From positions 310,001 through 374,000 of the forward strand of contig NZ_PCPG01000001.1 of assembly GCF_002979655.1 (NCBI RefSeq): DNA of 64,000 nt, given 5' to 3'. The notes under the pieces were generated by a model. The model was not told the origin of the DNA, made no database searches, and was given only the letters and a program-made list of their open reading frames with translations. Both the position numbers and the translations under genes were made by a program. Positions 44,228 through 53,523 of this stretch are shown piece by piece; positions within the stretch are counted from its first letter, which is position 1, and each line of letters begins with the position of its first letter. The DNA is from Microbacterium sp. MYb45 (GTDB taxonomy: Bacteria > Actinomycetota > Actinomycetes > Actinomycetales > Microbacteriaceae).

Positions 44228-45906
44228 CACTGGTCTTCTTTCGGTAGGGATTCGCGTTCGGCCGATGACGGCACCAGACGCGTGATGGCTGAGCGGTTGG
44301 TCGAATAGACGTCCTCCGACGTCAGCAACCCGAGGCTGGTCAGTCGGTGCAGCGTGTTCGGGCGGACCCTGCTGAACGAGAGCGACACCGACCGAGCCGC
44401 GAGCCAGTCCTTGAGCGATGCGAACGATTCGGCGCCCGTGACATCGACATCGGTCACGGCCTCCATGTCGACGACGAGGTGCTGGACGGCCCCGTCGCCC
44501 GCCGAACGGATGGCGTCCTTCACCGCGGTGGAGAAGACTGCTCCGTTCGCGAAGAAGAGCGGGGCGGCCAGGCGGATGACGATCACCCCCGGAGCGGTCA
44601 CGGTTCCGGCAGGAGCGTCCTCGAGCAGGGACTCGCCCGGATCACCGCTGGATTCCAGGACGTCGATCGCGGGATTCGAAGCGCGTCGCGCGATGTTGAT
44701 GAGCGCGAGCACGAACGCGACGAGGATGCCCGGGATCGAGCCGATGAACAGGGTGACGAGGAAGCAGGTCGCGCCGATCAGGAACTCGAACCGGTCCTTG
44801 CGCCACAGATCGATGAAGTCGCGGATCCCGAGGAGCGGGATGATCGCGACCCCGACGATGGCACCGATGGCGGGCGAGGGGATGTCCGCCAACAGAGCGG
44901 TGCCGAAGAGGAGGAGCAGGAGCGTTCCGACGGCGAGGATCAGTGCGGGGAACTGTGTGCGCGATCCCGCCTGGTCCATGGCTGCCGTGCGCGAAGTCGA
45001 CGATCCGACGGCGAAGCTGCCCTGAGCTCCCGCAGCGACGTTGGCGATGCCGAACGCGAACAGGTCCCGGTTCGCATGGAACGGATAGCCGTGCTTCTCG
45101 GAGTAGGAGCGCGAGACCAGGAGCCCCTCAGCGGTGGTGACCAGCGTCAGCGCGATCGCGGACGGAATCAGCGCGAGCCAGAGTGACCAATCGATCATCG
45201 GCCAGGTCAGCTCGGGCGGACCCGCGGGGACTTCACCCAGAACGGCGACACCGCGTTGATCGAGACCCGTGAGGACGACCACGAGCGTCGTCGCCACGAG
45301 GACGATCAGCGCCCAGGGGATGGCGCGCAGGTACCGGCGTCCCAGCAGCAGGACCGCCACCGAGCACACCGAGATCAGCACGGCCCAGAGATTGATGGTG
45401 GCGAGACCTCCGATGAGGTCGGCGACCTTACCCGTGAACTCCTTGCCGGAGTCGATCTTGACGCCAAGCATCTTCGCGACCTGACTGACCATGATGTCCA
45501 GTGCGAGGCCGCCGACGAATCCGACCAGGATCGGCTTCGAGAGGAAGTTCGCCAGGAATCCGAGCTTGAACACGGCGAGGAGCACGAACATGCCGCCGCA
45601 GATGATCGCCTGTGCGAGGGCGAGCGTCGCGTAATCGGCGCTGCCCGCCGCGGCAAGGCCACCGATCGACGAGGCGACGAGTGCGGCAGCTGCCGCATCA
45701 GGGGAGGCGACCAGCTGACGGGAGGAGACGACGAGGGCGTATACGATCGTCGGCACGATCAACGCGTACAGTCCCGCGGTCGGGGGGAGCCCGGCGATCT
45801 GCGCATATCCGATGTTCAAGGGGATGGCGATGGCGAGCAGCGTGACGCCGGCTGTCAGCTCCGTGAGGAAGTTGCGCCTCGTCAGCCCCGCGAGTGGACG
45901 TTGCAC
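44227..45906 (-). CDS. SulP-family transporter with C-terminal STAS domain
   Basis: 559 residues. Membrane domain: LTAGVTLLAIAIPLNIGYAQIAGLPPTAGLYALIVP, VASPDAAAAALVASSIGGLA, and TTAEGLLVSRSYSEKHGYPFHANRDLFAFGIANVAAGAQGSFAVGSSTSRTAA. A well-formed STAS domain occupies about 435-545 (IVIRLAAPLFFANGAVFSTAVKDAI, VVDMEAVTDVDVTGAESFASLKDWL). It differs strongly from the other SulP in the window, whose STAS is degraded. The start is GTG at 45906. A 13-bp motif shared with the second LAL promoter lies about 90 bp upstream. Confidence 0.88.
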   Translation of the reverse strand: MQRPLAGLTRRNFLTELTAGVTLLAIAIPLNIGYAQIAGLPPTAGLYALIVPTIVYALVVSSRQLVASPDAAAAALVASSIGGLAAAGSADYATLALAQAIICGGMFVLLAVFKLGFLANFLSKPILVGFVGGLALDIMVSQVAKMLGVKIDSGKEFTGKVADLIGGLATINLWAVLISVCSVAVLLLGRRYLRAIPWALIVLVATTLVVVLTGLDQRGVAVLGEVPAGPPELTWPMIDWSLWLALIPSAIALTLVTTAEGLLVSRSYSEKHGYPFHANRDLFAFGIANVAAGAQGSFAVGSSTSRTAAMDQAGSRTQFPALILAVGTLLLLLFGTALLADIPSPAIGAIVGVAIIPLLGIRDFIDLWRKDRFEFLIGATCFLVTLFIGSIPGILVAFVLALINIARRASNPAIDVLESSGDPGESLLEDAPAGTVTAPGVIVIRLAAPLFFANGAVFSTAVKDAIRSAGDGAVQHLVVDMEAVTDVDVTGAESFASLKDWLAARSVSLSFSRVRPNTLHRLTSLGLLTSEDVYSTNRSAITRLVPSSAERESLPKEDQ

Positions 45907-45996
45907 GTCGACTCCCTTCGGGAGCGCTCCGGACGAGCGCGTTCGCGTTCACGATCCCATCGTGGGGGTCGCGGCGACCATGCCCGGGTCGCAACC

Positions 45997-46009
45997 TCCT
46001 CCGGGTGAT
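45997..46009 (-). promoter_or_regulatory. Shared motif ATCACCCGGAGGA upstream of the sulP-GAP-GAP operon
   Basis: On the minus strand this 13-mer is identical to one upstream of the second LAL gene (49393-49405). It lies in non-coding sequence between the AI-2E-family stop (46033) and the sulP start (45906). A binding site for a shared activator or repressor is possible. Confidence 0.5.
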
Positions 46010-46032
46010 TTACCGAGACCATGGGTGCCCTT

Positions 46033-47178
46033 TCATCCGTTGCCACGCGCCCGGCGACGCCGATTCCGACCGCGCGCGACGGGACGCTGTTCCGGTTCGG
46101 GCTCCGGCGGCAGGGCCGTGTGGTCGCCGGAGAGCCAGCGCACCCACGTCGACTCAGGATCGCCTTCGAGGACCAGTGTGCGCACGAGCAGGGTGAGGGG
46201 GATGGAGAGGATCGCGCCGAGCGGTCCGATGATGAAGGTCCAGAAGATCACGGAGAAGAAGCTCAGCGTGAGGCTGAGGTCGACCGCATCGCTGACGAAC
46301 TTCGGCTGCACGAGCACTTGGAGGACCACGTTGACGATGCTGTAGACCGCGATGACGCCGAGAAGCAGCGGCCAGCCCCCGACCACGAAGGCGAGGATCG
46401 CCGGGGGGATGAGCCCGACCACGAAGCCGACGTTGGGGATGAAGTTCGTGACGAACGCGAGGATCGCCCACACCACTGGCGCCGGGATGCCCATCCACCA
46501 CAGGGCCAGCCCGTCGATGACAGCCACGATCGCGCCGAAGGTGGCATTGACGATGTAGTAGCGCCGGACGCCGGAGTTCAGGCGGGAGATCCGCGCGAGG
46601 GCGGCACCCTTCGTCGCGCCGAACAGAGCGGGCGCTCGACCGTAACGGGCTGCATCGATCGCCATGAAGATGATGTAGGCGCAGACGAAGAACAGCGCCG
46701 TCGCGACGCTGAGGACGGTGCCGCCGATGCTTCGTGCGACGCCGAGCAGCGTCTCGGGATCGAGGACCGAGGCTGCCGCGTCCGAGGCCTCCTCGTCGAG
46801 GCCGAGTGACTGCAGCCACCCCACCACCTCTGCGGCGGTGTTCTCGAGACCGCCCTGCGACACCAGGTCGCCGATGAGTCGCGCGAACTGCGTGCCGGCG
46901 AGCCAGAGCAGAGCGCCCATCGACAGCAGTATCAGGTAGGCGACGACGATGACCGCGGTCGTGCTCGCCCACTGCGGCCAACCGCGCCGATCGAGCGGGC
47001 GGCGAAGCGGCTCGCAGATGACGACGATCACGATGGCGAGTGCGATCGGCCCGAACAGATCACGCGCGAAGTACACGCCGGCCAGCGTCACCGCGCTCGC
47101 CGCGAGCAGAAGAAGCACGCGCAGACTGGGGGAGAGCATGCGATCGGTGGCGCGCTCGGGCGCAGGCGAGGGGTTCAC
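46033..47178 (-). CDS. AI-2E transporter family (PerM-like) permease
   Basis: 381 residues with about seven to eight spans. Family features are SVATALFFVCAYIIFMAIDAARYG, YYIVNATFGAIVAVIDGLALWWMGIPAPVVWAILAFVTNFIPNVGFVVGLIPPAILAF (the diagnostic FIPNxGxxxGxxP block), and the C-terminal SVIFWTFIIGPLGAILSIPLTLLVR. The AI-2 name reflects E. coli TqsA; many members have ion- or metabolite-exchange roles. The GTG at 47178 is chosen because TACGCT (47185-47190, minus strand) ends six bases upstream; an ATG 13 codons later lacks any signal. Confidence 0.85.
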   Translation of the reverse strand: MNPSPAPERATDRMLSPSLRVLLLLAASAVTLAGVYFARDLFGPIALAIVIVVICEPLRRPLDRRGWPQWASTTAVIVVAYLILLSMGALLWLAGTQFARLIGDLVSQGGLENTAAEVVGWLQSLGLDEEASDAAASVLDPETLLGVARSIGGTVLSVATALFFVCAYIIFMAIDAARYGRAPALFGATKGAALARISRLNSGVRRYYIVNATFGAIVAVIDGLALWWMGIPAPVVWAILAFVTNFIPNVGFVVGLIPPAILAFVVGGWPLLLGVIAVYSIVNVVLQVLVQPKFVSDAVDLSLTLSFFSVIFWTFIIGPLGAILSIPLTLLVRTLVLEGDPESTWVRWLSGDHTALPPEPEPEQRPVARGRNRRRRARGNG

Positions 47179-47249
47179 GCGGCCAGCGTAGCCCGCGGTC
47201 GGACGGGAGCCCGGTCGCCTCGCGGACGGCGGACCGGCGGCCCGGGAGA

Positions 47250-48173
47250 TCAGAACGGCTCCGGGGGCACGAGGGGCGGGGGCCCCTGCTGCGGCGTGAC
47301 CACGGCTTGCAGCCCCGACGCCTCGAGAGCCTCCGCGACGCCGCGCACGGTGTCGGAGATCACGGCACTGCCGTGCAGTGGGTGGTGCCAGATCTGGAGG
47401 GTGAGCGTCCAGCGAGTGGGCGAGATCGCGGCGACGCGCACGGTCGGGTGCTCGCGGGCGTGCACGCCGTCGACACCGCTCGCCGCATCCGTGATGGTCG
47501 TGACCGCGTCGTCCAGGTCGAGCCCCGTTGACCGCGCGATGCGGATGTCGACGTCGCTTCGGCGAGCGCCGTGACGCGAGTCGTTCACCAGGACCCCGGT
47601 GAGCAGCGCGGCGTTCGGCACGTGCACCGTGCGGCCGTCGACCGTCGTGAGGATGACCGAGCGACCGTTGAGCTCCTGCACGGTGCCCCGGATCACCCCG
47701 TCGGGGCCGTCGATGCCGATCTCCTCGCCGATCTTCACCGACTGACGGGACTGGATCAGGACCCCGGCAGCGAAGTTGTCCGCGACACCGCGCAGCACCA
47801 GGACCAGGACGATCGCGGCGATGACCGTCATCGCGAGCAGAGGCTGCACGTTCGCCCCGAGGAACGCCAGCCCGACCCCGATCCCGACCAGGAGCAGCGC
47901 GTACTGCGTGAAGCGCGCAGCCAGCTGCGAGACGGAGTCGGAGATTCCCGGGGTCCGCGCCGCCAACTTCAGCACGCCCTTGCGAGCGAGCCGCGAGAGC
48001 AGCCAGCCGATCAGCACCGACAGCAGCGCGAGCACGATCTGCCACCCCGACAGGCCCTCCGGGAACAGGTCGCCCAGCGTCACGATCGCCGTCCGCTCGA
48101 CGTCTGCCCCACGCTCCTCGACCTCATCCGACAAGCATGCGCGACGCGTCTCCCCGGTGCCCACGACACTCAT
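47250..48173 (-). CDS. Small-conductance mechanosensitive channel (MscS family)
   Basis: 307 residues. Membrane spans lie at about 45-66, 85-108 and 112-135. The pore helix and beta domain follow: VLVLRGVADNFAAGVLIQSRQSVKIGEEIGIDGPDGVIRGTVQELNGRSVILTTVDGRTVHVPNAALL, the MscS middle-domain signature. The C-terminal part holds SDVDIRIARSTGLDLDDAV. It opens under membrane tension to release osmolytes. The N-terminal 35 residues are poorly conserved, so the ATG at 48173 is only one option. It lies 71 bp upstream of the AI-2E-family gene and is divergent from the next gene. Confidence 0.85.
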   Translation of the reverse strand: MSVVGTGETRRACLSDEVEERGADVERTAIVTLGDLFPEGLSGWQIVLALLSVLIGWLLSRLARKGVLKLAARTPGISDSVSQLAARFTQYALLLVGIGVGLAFLGANVQPLLAMTVIAAIVLVLVLRGVADNFAAGVLIQSRQSVKIGEEIGIDGPDGVIRGTVQELNGRSVILTTVDGRTVHVPNAALLTGVLVNDSRHGARRSDVDIRIARSTGLDLDDAVTTITDAASGVDGVHAREHPTVRVAAISPTRWTLTLQIWHHPLHGSAVISDTVRGVAEALEASGLQAVVTPQQGPPPLVPPEPF

Positions 48174-48321
48174 CCTCAACGGGTGAGCACGGCGCGACAC
48201 ACGTGCGGCGGGGCCGGACGGCCTGCTCGGGGAGTCCATCGGCCGCGCTTCACGGCGCCGCATCGCCCCGAAGGGATGAGCCGCTCTCGCCGGTGGTGCA
48301 GCGGAGAAGGAGACTGAGCTC

Positions 48322-49389
48322 ATGTCGTCGACGCCAGCAGGGCACGATCTCCTCACGGAAGCCCGCTCCCGCGGGGCCACACGAGAGCGCGCTCGGGAAG
48401 CCATCGGGCTCCAGATCTCGATCTTCGCGTTCGTCCTCGCCGCCCTCGTCGCACTGCCCGTGTTCCGGCTGCAGTCCGCGCCGATCGCGGGTCCCGACTC
48501 GCTCGGACAGTTCGCGGCGCTGATGTCGGCGGTGACGGCGATCGTCGTCTTCGTGCTCGGGCGTGTCATCGCGGCCGACCCGGCGCGGCGCGACCGACTC
48601 GGGGTGCTCGACATCGTCGACATCGCCGCGTTCGCCTTCGCGCACGCCATGATCGCGCTACTCGGGTGGACCCTGGCGGCGACGATCGTCGAGGCGGGAC
48701 TCATCGGCGCTGTGGTGTTCCCGGTACCTGTGCTGATGCTGGCCGGTGCCGCGGCCGCATTGACCGCATACGTGACCTACTACTCCGCCACGCACCTCGA
48801 CCTGCAGCTGCTGGCCACGGTTCTCGCCGTGTTCCTCGTGCTGGGAGTGCTCGCGAGCATGCTCACGGCGAGCGACCCGCAGTGGTGGAAGGAGAACCTG
48901 AGCGCTCTCGGCATGACGGACGACCTCTCCGCCCGGGCCTTCAACCTCACCCTGATCGTCGCCGGGATCCTGGTGACGACGCTGGCCCGCTACGCGACGA
49001 AGGGGATTCCGACGCCTCATCCGCGCGGGGCCGCCTCGGTGCGCACGTGCCTCGTGATCGTCGGCATCTTCCTCGGTCTGGTGGGGGTGTTCCCCGTGGA
49101 TGAGCACTTCGCCCTGCACACCGGGGTGGCTTCGGGGATGGTGGTCGCCTACGCGGTGCTGATCATCGCCGTCCGGTGGTGGGTGCCGGGCGTCTCGCGC
49201 ACGTTCCTGCTCGTCGGCTACGTCTTCACCCTTCTGATCCTGCTGCTCGCGGTGTTCTTCGCCGTCGGCTACTACACCCTGACCGCGGTCGAGCTGGTGG
49301 CGGGGACGGTCGTCTTCACGTGGATCATCCTGTTCATCCGCACCGCCGACGCACTCAAACGCGACGCCGGGAGAGGTCTCGCGGACTGA
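48322..49389 (+). CDS. Polytopic membrane protein of unknown function
   Basis: 355 residues with about nine to ten hydrophobic spans and short loops. The N terminus is cytosolic and basic (TEARSRGATRERAREAIGLQ). I do not recognise a named domain; the overall look resembles small actinobacterial DUF998-type or related hypothetical membrane families, but no motif settles it. The ribosome site is GGAGAAGGAG before the ATG. It ends 58 bp before the second LAL gene and shares a divergent intergenic region with mscS. Confidence 0.7.
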   Translation: MSSTPAGHDLLTEARSRGATRERAREAIGLQISIFAFVLAALVALPVFRLQSAPIAGPDSLGQFAALMSAVTAIVVFVLGRVIAADPARRDRLGVLDIVDIAAFAFAHAMIALLGWTLAATIVEAGLIGAVVFPVPVLMLAGAAAALTAYVTYYSATHLDLQLLATVLAVFLVLGVLASMLTASDPQWWKENLSALGMTDDLSARAFNLTLIVAGILVTTLARYATKGIPTPHPRGAASVRTCLVIVGIFLGLVGVFPVDEHFALHTGVASGMVVAYAVLIIAVRWWVPGVSRTFLLVGYVFTLLILLLAVFFAVGYYTLTAVELVAGTVVFTWIILFIRTADALKRDAGRGLAD

Positions 49390-49392
49390 AAG

Positions 49393-49440
49393 ATCACCCG
49401 GAGGATGCCCTTGAGGGCGGAGCGTCGACGCCACTAGCTT
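49393..49440 (+). promoter_or_regulatory. Promoter region of the second LAL gene: ATCACCCGGAGGA motif and TAGCTT -10
   Basis: ATCACCCGGAGGA (49393-49405) is followed 30 bases later by the -10-like TAGCTT (49435-49440), which ends seven bases before the ATG. No ribosome site is present, so the mRNA is probably leaderless. The motif centre would be near -49, a usual activator position. Confidence 0.5.
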
Positions 49441-49447
49441 TGGTGCC

Positions 49448-51994
49448 ATGTCGCCCCCCGTACGATCGACGATGCCGGGCCCCATGGTGCGCTTCCGCCC
49501 ACCCGGACCCCAACCGGGTGCCATCCGCCGGGAAAGGGTGAGCACCGCGATCGCCGATGCAGCGGCGATCGACCCGCTGACGGTCGTCAGCGCGCCGAGT
49601 GGCTTCGGCAAGACGACCGCGGTCGCAGACTGGGCTTCCGGGCTCGAGCAGGTCGCCTGGCTCAGCCTCAGTTCCTTCGACTCCGACCCTTCGCGTCTGA
49701 CGTACGGCGTCGTGCATGCTCTGCTCGTCGGCGCCGAGCGTGCGGGGCGTCCACTCGCACTCGCGCGGGACCTCGACGATCCCGAGCATGCCTATCAGGA
49801 GATCTGCGGCGCCCTCGAGGCGCTCGACACCCCCATGCACCTGATCGTCGACGACGCGCACCGCGCCGGTGAGAGCTGGCGCACCGGGCTCCTCGGCATG
49901 CTCGCGGAGCAGGCACCCGAGAATCTCCGGGTCGTGCTGGTCGGGACGACGCTGCTCGAGGTCACCCTCTCGCGGCATCGACTCACGCATCCTGCTTCCT
50001 TCGTCGGTGTGGACACGCTCAGCTTCACGGCCCCGGAGGTCAAGCTCCTGCGCACCGCAGACGGAGCCGGGCTCGCTGCCGAGACGATCTTCGCGGAGTC
50101 CAGAGGGTGGCCGATCGCCGTGCGGCTCATGATGATCGGCGGTGCCCGACCCGACGCCCGCGCACAGAGCGCGTCGAGCTTCCTCGGGACCTACGTCCGC
50201 GAACACGTGCTCGGGGCGCTGCCGGCCGAGATCGCCGACTTCGTGCTCGACGGCAGCGTCTGCGGCGAGCTGACTCCCGAGCTCGCCGCCGCCGTGACCG
50301 AACGTCCGGATGCGGCAGAGCTGCTGGAGACGTGCGTGCGGCTCGGTCTTTTCCTCGATCGTTTCGAGGGTCCGCACGGCGTCGTCTACCGGTGGCACAC
50401 CTCGTTCGCCAAGCAGTGCGCCGACATCGTCGCGCTCGACACCGCTCGGGCTGCGGCCTGCCATCGCCGCGCCGCCATCGCGCTCGAGGCGACGGACCCC
50501 ACCGCCTCGATCGCGCACTCGCTTCGTGCGGGAGATGCGGAGATCGCGAGGGAGACGCTGCTGCACCACTGGCTCGGCCTCGTGGTCGGTGCCCGCGCGG
50601 CGGAGATCGAGCAGACGGCGATCGACATGTTGCGCCGTACGCCCGACGACGCGCAGGTGCTCCTGGTGCGTGCGTGCGCAAGCGATGTGCTCGGCGACCA
50701 TCGCGTCGCGCGCGAGCTCTTCCGGCGCGCAGAGGCGATGATCGCGCGCACCGGCGACGGGACGGAGCCCGCGGTCCTGCCGATCGCGCGTCTGTTCATC
50801 ACCGACGAGCGGTCAGAGGTCGCTGAAGCGAGTGCGAAGGTGCGGCAGATGCTCCTCGACGCGGATTCGACCGAGCTCGGAGACCGCGCGGCACTCAACT
50901 ATCTCCTCGGGTGGACCGAGATCCGGCACCGCGGTAACCCGATGATCCCGCTCGAGTACTTCTCGGCCGCGGCGAGGGAGGCGCAGAGCTCCGGCGATCG
51001 CGAACTCGCGAAGCGGTCCCTGGGGCATCTCGCCTTCGGCCAGACCTGGGCGGGTCGCCTCGTCGATGCGAGGTCATCGCTGGCCGCGGCACATCATGAG
51101 GATGACGTGAGTCTTCCCTGGAGCACCTACGCCGGAGGAAGCGCCGCCGCAGCCGCCGGGTACGTCGCGTACTGGTCGGGGGAGTTCGATGAAGCGATGC
51201 GGGCTTTCGGGACGGTGATCGCCAACGGGAGTTCCGACCGTTCCTTCACCGGCGTGGCGCGGATGATGATCGCGTACACGGCGGCCGAGACCGGTGATGT
51301 CCCGACATGCCGTCGCGCGGCGATCGGCGTGCAGGACATCCCGCTCGAGGTCGTCCACGGTATCTCCTGGCCGGCATTTCGGGAATCGTCCGTCGCGGTT
51401 CTCGAGGAGGCGGTCGGTCGACAGGACCGCGCGTTGCGGATCGCCAGGAAGTACCTCCACTGCCCGGACCTGCCGGTCGTGAACGTCACGCTCGCCGGTG
51501 TGCTGCGCCGTGCCGGTGACTACCCCGCAGCTCTGGAGATGCTGCGATCGCTGCGGGCGTTCAGCGAGGTGTCGTACGTGAAGACAGCGACCCTGATCAC
51601 CGCCGCCGTGCTGCGCCGTCACACCGGGCACCACGACGAGGCGCACGAGTTGTGCGAAGCCGCGGTCGCGGTCGCCTCCGGGGAGAACATCCGGCTGCCG
51701 TTCGGACCCCGTGAGGCGGCGGTGCGCAAGCTGCTGGGCGAGCACGTGCATTTCGGCACGCAGTTCGAGGACTTCATCGGTCGATGCCTCGCCAACGATG
51801 CCGCCGGCTCGCTGGTGGAGACGCTCTCGGAGCGGGAGCGCGATGTGTTCCAGCAGTTGCAGACGGCGCGCACACTGCACGAGATCGCTCGGGAGCTGGC
51901 CGTGTCGATCAACACGGTGAAGACCCACCAGCGCGCCATCTACCGGAAGCTCGGGGTGTCCTCCCGCCGAGAGGCCGTGCGGACGACCGTCTGA
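49448..51994 (+). CDS. LAL-type LuxR transcriptional regulator, second copy
   Basis: 848 residues. It has Walker A VSAPSGFGKTTAV (50-57) and Walker B HLIVDDAHRAG. A long helical sensor region rich in TPR-like repeats follows. The C-terminal HTH is LSERERDVFQQLQTARTLHEIARELAVSINTVKTHQRAIYRKLGVSSRREAV. It is only distantly similar to the LAL at 40178, so it is not a recent duplicate. Immediate neighbours encode membrane and stress-type proteins. The motif in its own promoter recurs before sulP, so autoregulation is a reasonable hypothesis. The ligand is unknown. Confidence 0.87.
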   Translation: MSPPVRSTMPGPMVRFRPPGPQPGAIRRERVSTAIADAAAIDPLTVVSAPSGFGKTTAVADWASGLEQVAWLSLSSFDSDPSRLTYGVVHALLVGAERAGRPLALARDLDDPEHAYQEICGALEALDTPMHLIVDDAHRAGESWRTGLLGMLAEQAPENLRVVLVGTTLLEVTLSRHRLTHPASFVGVDTLSFTAPEVKLLRTADGAGLAAETIFAESRGWPIAVRLMMIGGARPDARAQSASSFLGTYVREHVLGALPAEIADFVLDGSVCGELTPELAAAVTERPDAAELLETCVRLGLFLDRFEGPHGVVYRWHTSFAKQCADIVALDTARAAACHRRAAIALEATDPTASIAHSLRAGDAEIARETLLHHWLGLVVGARAAEIEQTAIDMLRRTPDDAQVLLVRACASDVLGDHRVARELFRRAEAMIARTGDGTEPAVLPIARLFITDERSEVAEASAKVRQMLLDADSTELGDRAALNYLLGWTEIRHRGNPMIPLEYFSAAAREAQSSGDRELAKRSLGHLAFGQTWAGRLVDARSSLAAAHHEDDVSLPWSTYAGGSAAAAAGYVAYWSGEFDEAMRAFGTVIANGSSDRSFTGVARMMIAYTAAETGDVPTCRRAAIGVQDIPLEVVHGISWPAFRESSVAVLEEAVGRQDRALRIARKYLHCPDLPVVNVTLAGVLRRAGDYPAALEMLRSLRAFSEVSYVKTATLITAAVLRRHTGHHDEAHELCEAAVAVASGENIRLPFGPREAAVRKLLGEHVHFGTQFEDFIGRCLANDAAGSLVETLSERERDVFQQLQTARTLHEIARELAVSINTVKTHQRAIYRKLGVSSRREAVRTTV

Positions 51995-52025
51995 CCCCGC
52001 GCCGCGTTCCGCGCCCGCCGACGCG

Positions 52026-52451
52026 TCAGGGCTGGCGCAGCGCCGATGCGAGAACCGTGTTCGCGATCGAGGCGGGGATGGGTTGGGTCGCGAGGATCCG
52101 ATCACCCCGACGGTCGACATCGTGGGAGAAGCGTTCACTCCAGGTCGGCTCGACGAGGATGAGTGCTGCGAGGGAGCCGATGGGGAGCCCGGATGCGAAG
52201 TGCCGGGCGTCGTCTTCGCAGACGAGACCAGGGGTGTCCAGACCGAGACCGGCGAGGGTGAACTCATCGGCGTCGATCTCGATGAGGTGCCAGTCCTCCG
52301 CGCCGAGCCGGCGGATGAGAAGGAAGTCCAGAAGGCGGATGGCGCCGCTCTCCACCTGTCGGAGCAGGGCTTCGAGGATGTCGGGGCTGAGGCGGTCGTC
52401 CTCCAGGCGCACGACGACGAATTCGACGTCGCCGAGCGCCTGCAGGGACAT
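52026..52451 (-). CDS. DUF6325-like small protein, copy A
   Basis: 141 residues: LGDVEFVVVRLEDDRLSPDILEALLRQVESGAIRLLDFLLIRR, AALILVEPTWSERFSHDV, and a terminal helix ending in IPASIANTVLASAL. It is homologous along its whole length to the gene at 53088-53522. The ATG at 52451 is chosen over a GTG at 52469 because its N terminus aligns exactly with copy B and GAGGTGG lies upstream. It follows the SHOCT-domain gene by 22 bp. The family is often next to SHOCT proteins; function is unknown. Confidence 0.75.
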   Translation of the reverse strand: MSLQALGDVEFVVVRLEDDRLSPDILEALLRQVESGAIRLLDFLLIRRLGAEDWHLIEIDADEFTLAGLGLDTPGLVCEDDARHFASGLPIGSLAALILVEPTWSERFSHDVDRRGDRILATQPIPASIANTVLASALRQP

Positions 52452-52473
52452 ATCGACCACCTCAGCCACGATG

Positions 52474-52860
52474 TCAGCTCAGTGCGCGCGTCTTGATGGC
52501 GGCGAACTCGTCGGGAGTGATCGTTCCCGCCGCGAGGAGCTTCGACGCCTTGTCGATCTCATCGCTGGGACTGGATCCGGCGACGCTGCGGATGTAGGAG
52601 TCGGCAGCGTGCTGCTGCTCCCGGTACGCCGAGACGCTGCGTTCGCCCATTCCCTTGCCGCGTGCGATGAGGTAGACGAGCGCCGTGAGGAAGGGCACGA
52701 AGATGAGGAAGATGATCCACACGGCCTTCCACCACCCGTTGAGGGCGTGATCCCGGAACAGGTCGGCCACGATGTTGAAGAGCACCATCAGGTAGGAGAT
52801 GAACACGAAGACCCAGAAGAACCACCAGATGATGTCCCAGAAGCTTTCCCAAATGGACAC
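52474..52860 (-). CDS. Membrane protein with C-terminal SHOCT domain
   Basis: 128 residues. Two membrane helices (WDIIWWFFWVFVFISYLMVLFNIVADLF and WWKAVWIIFLIFVPFLTALVYLIARGKGM) resemble the phospholipase-D nuclease N-terminal (PLDc_N) hairpin. The C terminus DEIDKASKLLAAGTITPDEFAAIKTRAL is a SHOCT oligomerisation motif. The GTG at 52860 has AAAGGGG at good spacing; 25 further codons upstream lack a ribosome site. It is co-transcribed with the DUF6325 copy A. Confidence 0.78.
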   Translation of the reverse strand: MSIWESFWDIIWWFFWVFVFISYLMVLFNIVADLFRDHALNGWWKAVWIIFLIFVPFLTALVYLIARGKGMGERSVSAYREQQHAADSYIRSVAGSSPSDEIDKASKLLAAGTITPDEFAAIKTRALS

Positions 52861-52994
52861 TTCGGACCCCTTTCGTTGAGTTACTGCGTACGGCGATAGT
52901 GACAGCGCCTCCACGGGCGCGGGAAAGCTGCTCACCCCTAGCGGGCGACCCCCGTGCCCGGCAGGTCGAGCCGCCGGACGGCGAAGTTCTCATC

Positions 52995-53027
52995 CGATCG
53001 GGGTGAGGGCGGCGATCACCCCGATCG
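52995..53027. promoter_or_regulatory. Inverted repeat between the mirrored DUF6325/SHOCT gene pairs
   Basis: CGATCGGGGTGA (52995-53006) and TCACCCCGATCG (53016-53027) form a perfect 12-bp inverted repeat with a nine-base spacer in the divergent promoter region. Each arm reads TCACCCCGATCG toward its own gene pair, resembling the TCACCC core upstream of sulP and the second LAL. Confidence 0.55.
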
Positions 53028-53087
53028 CGGCAGTGCGAACATGGCCGCAGAGTCCCGGTACGTCGTCGCCGGGAGAAGGGATACTCC

Positions 53088-53522
53088 ATGAATGACTTCC
53101 GATTCGGCCCCGCCGAGTTCTACCTCGTCGGGTTCGAGGGCGATCGTCCAGACCCGGCGACGTTCCGCGCGCTGACCGACCTCGTCGACAGCGGGGTCGT
53201 GCGATTGCTCGACTTCGTCCTGCTGTCGAAGTCGGCGGCAGGGGAAGTGGAGATCGTCGAGCTCGACACGGATGACGACTCCCTCGGACTCGACGACTTC
53301 GAGCCGATCGCCGCCGGGCTGGCCGGCGAAGAGGACGTGGAGGCCCTCGCGAGCGCTCTCGCCCCCGGTCAGTCCGCTGCCGTCGTCGTCCTGGAACTCG
53401 CTTTCGCCCGCACCCTCGCGCAGAACCTCGCCGCCGCCGGCGGTCAGGTGCTCCGTAGCGAGCGCGTGCCGGCACCCGTCGTGAACGCCATGATGGACAT
53501 CCTCGATCAGGAAGGTGAATGA
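53088..53522 (+). CDS. DUF6325-like small protein, copy B
   Basis: 144 residues: FGPAEFYLVGFEGDRPDPATFRALTDLVDSGVVRLLDFVLLSK, AAVVVLELAFARTLAQNLAAAGG, and the C-terminal PAPVVNAMMDIL. It shares fold and length with copy A but is clearly diverged. The ribosome site GGAGAAGG precedes the ATG. The next gene, a SHOCT protein, starts one base after this stop, mirroring the pairing on the opposite strand. Function unknown. Confidence 0.77.
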   Translation: MNDFRFGPAEFYLVGFEGDRPDPATFRALTDLVDSGVVRLLDFVLLSKSAAGEVEIVELDTDDDSLGLDDFEPIAAGLAGEEDVEALASALAPGQSAAVVVLELAFARTLAQNLAAAGGQVLRSERVPAPVVNAMMDILDQEGE

Positions 53523-53523
53523 C

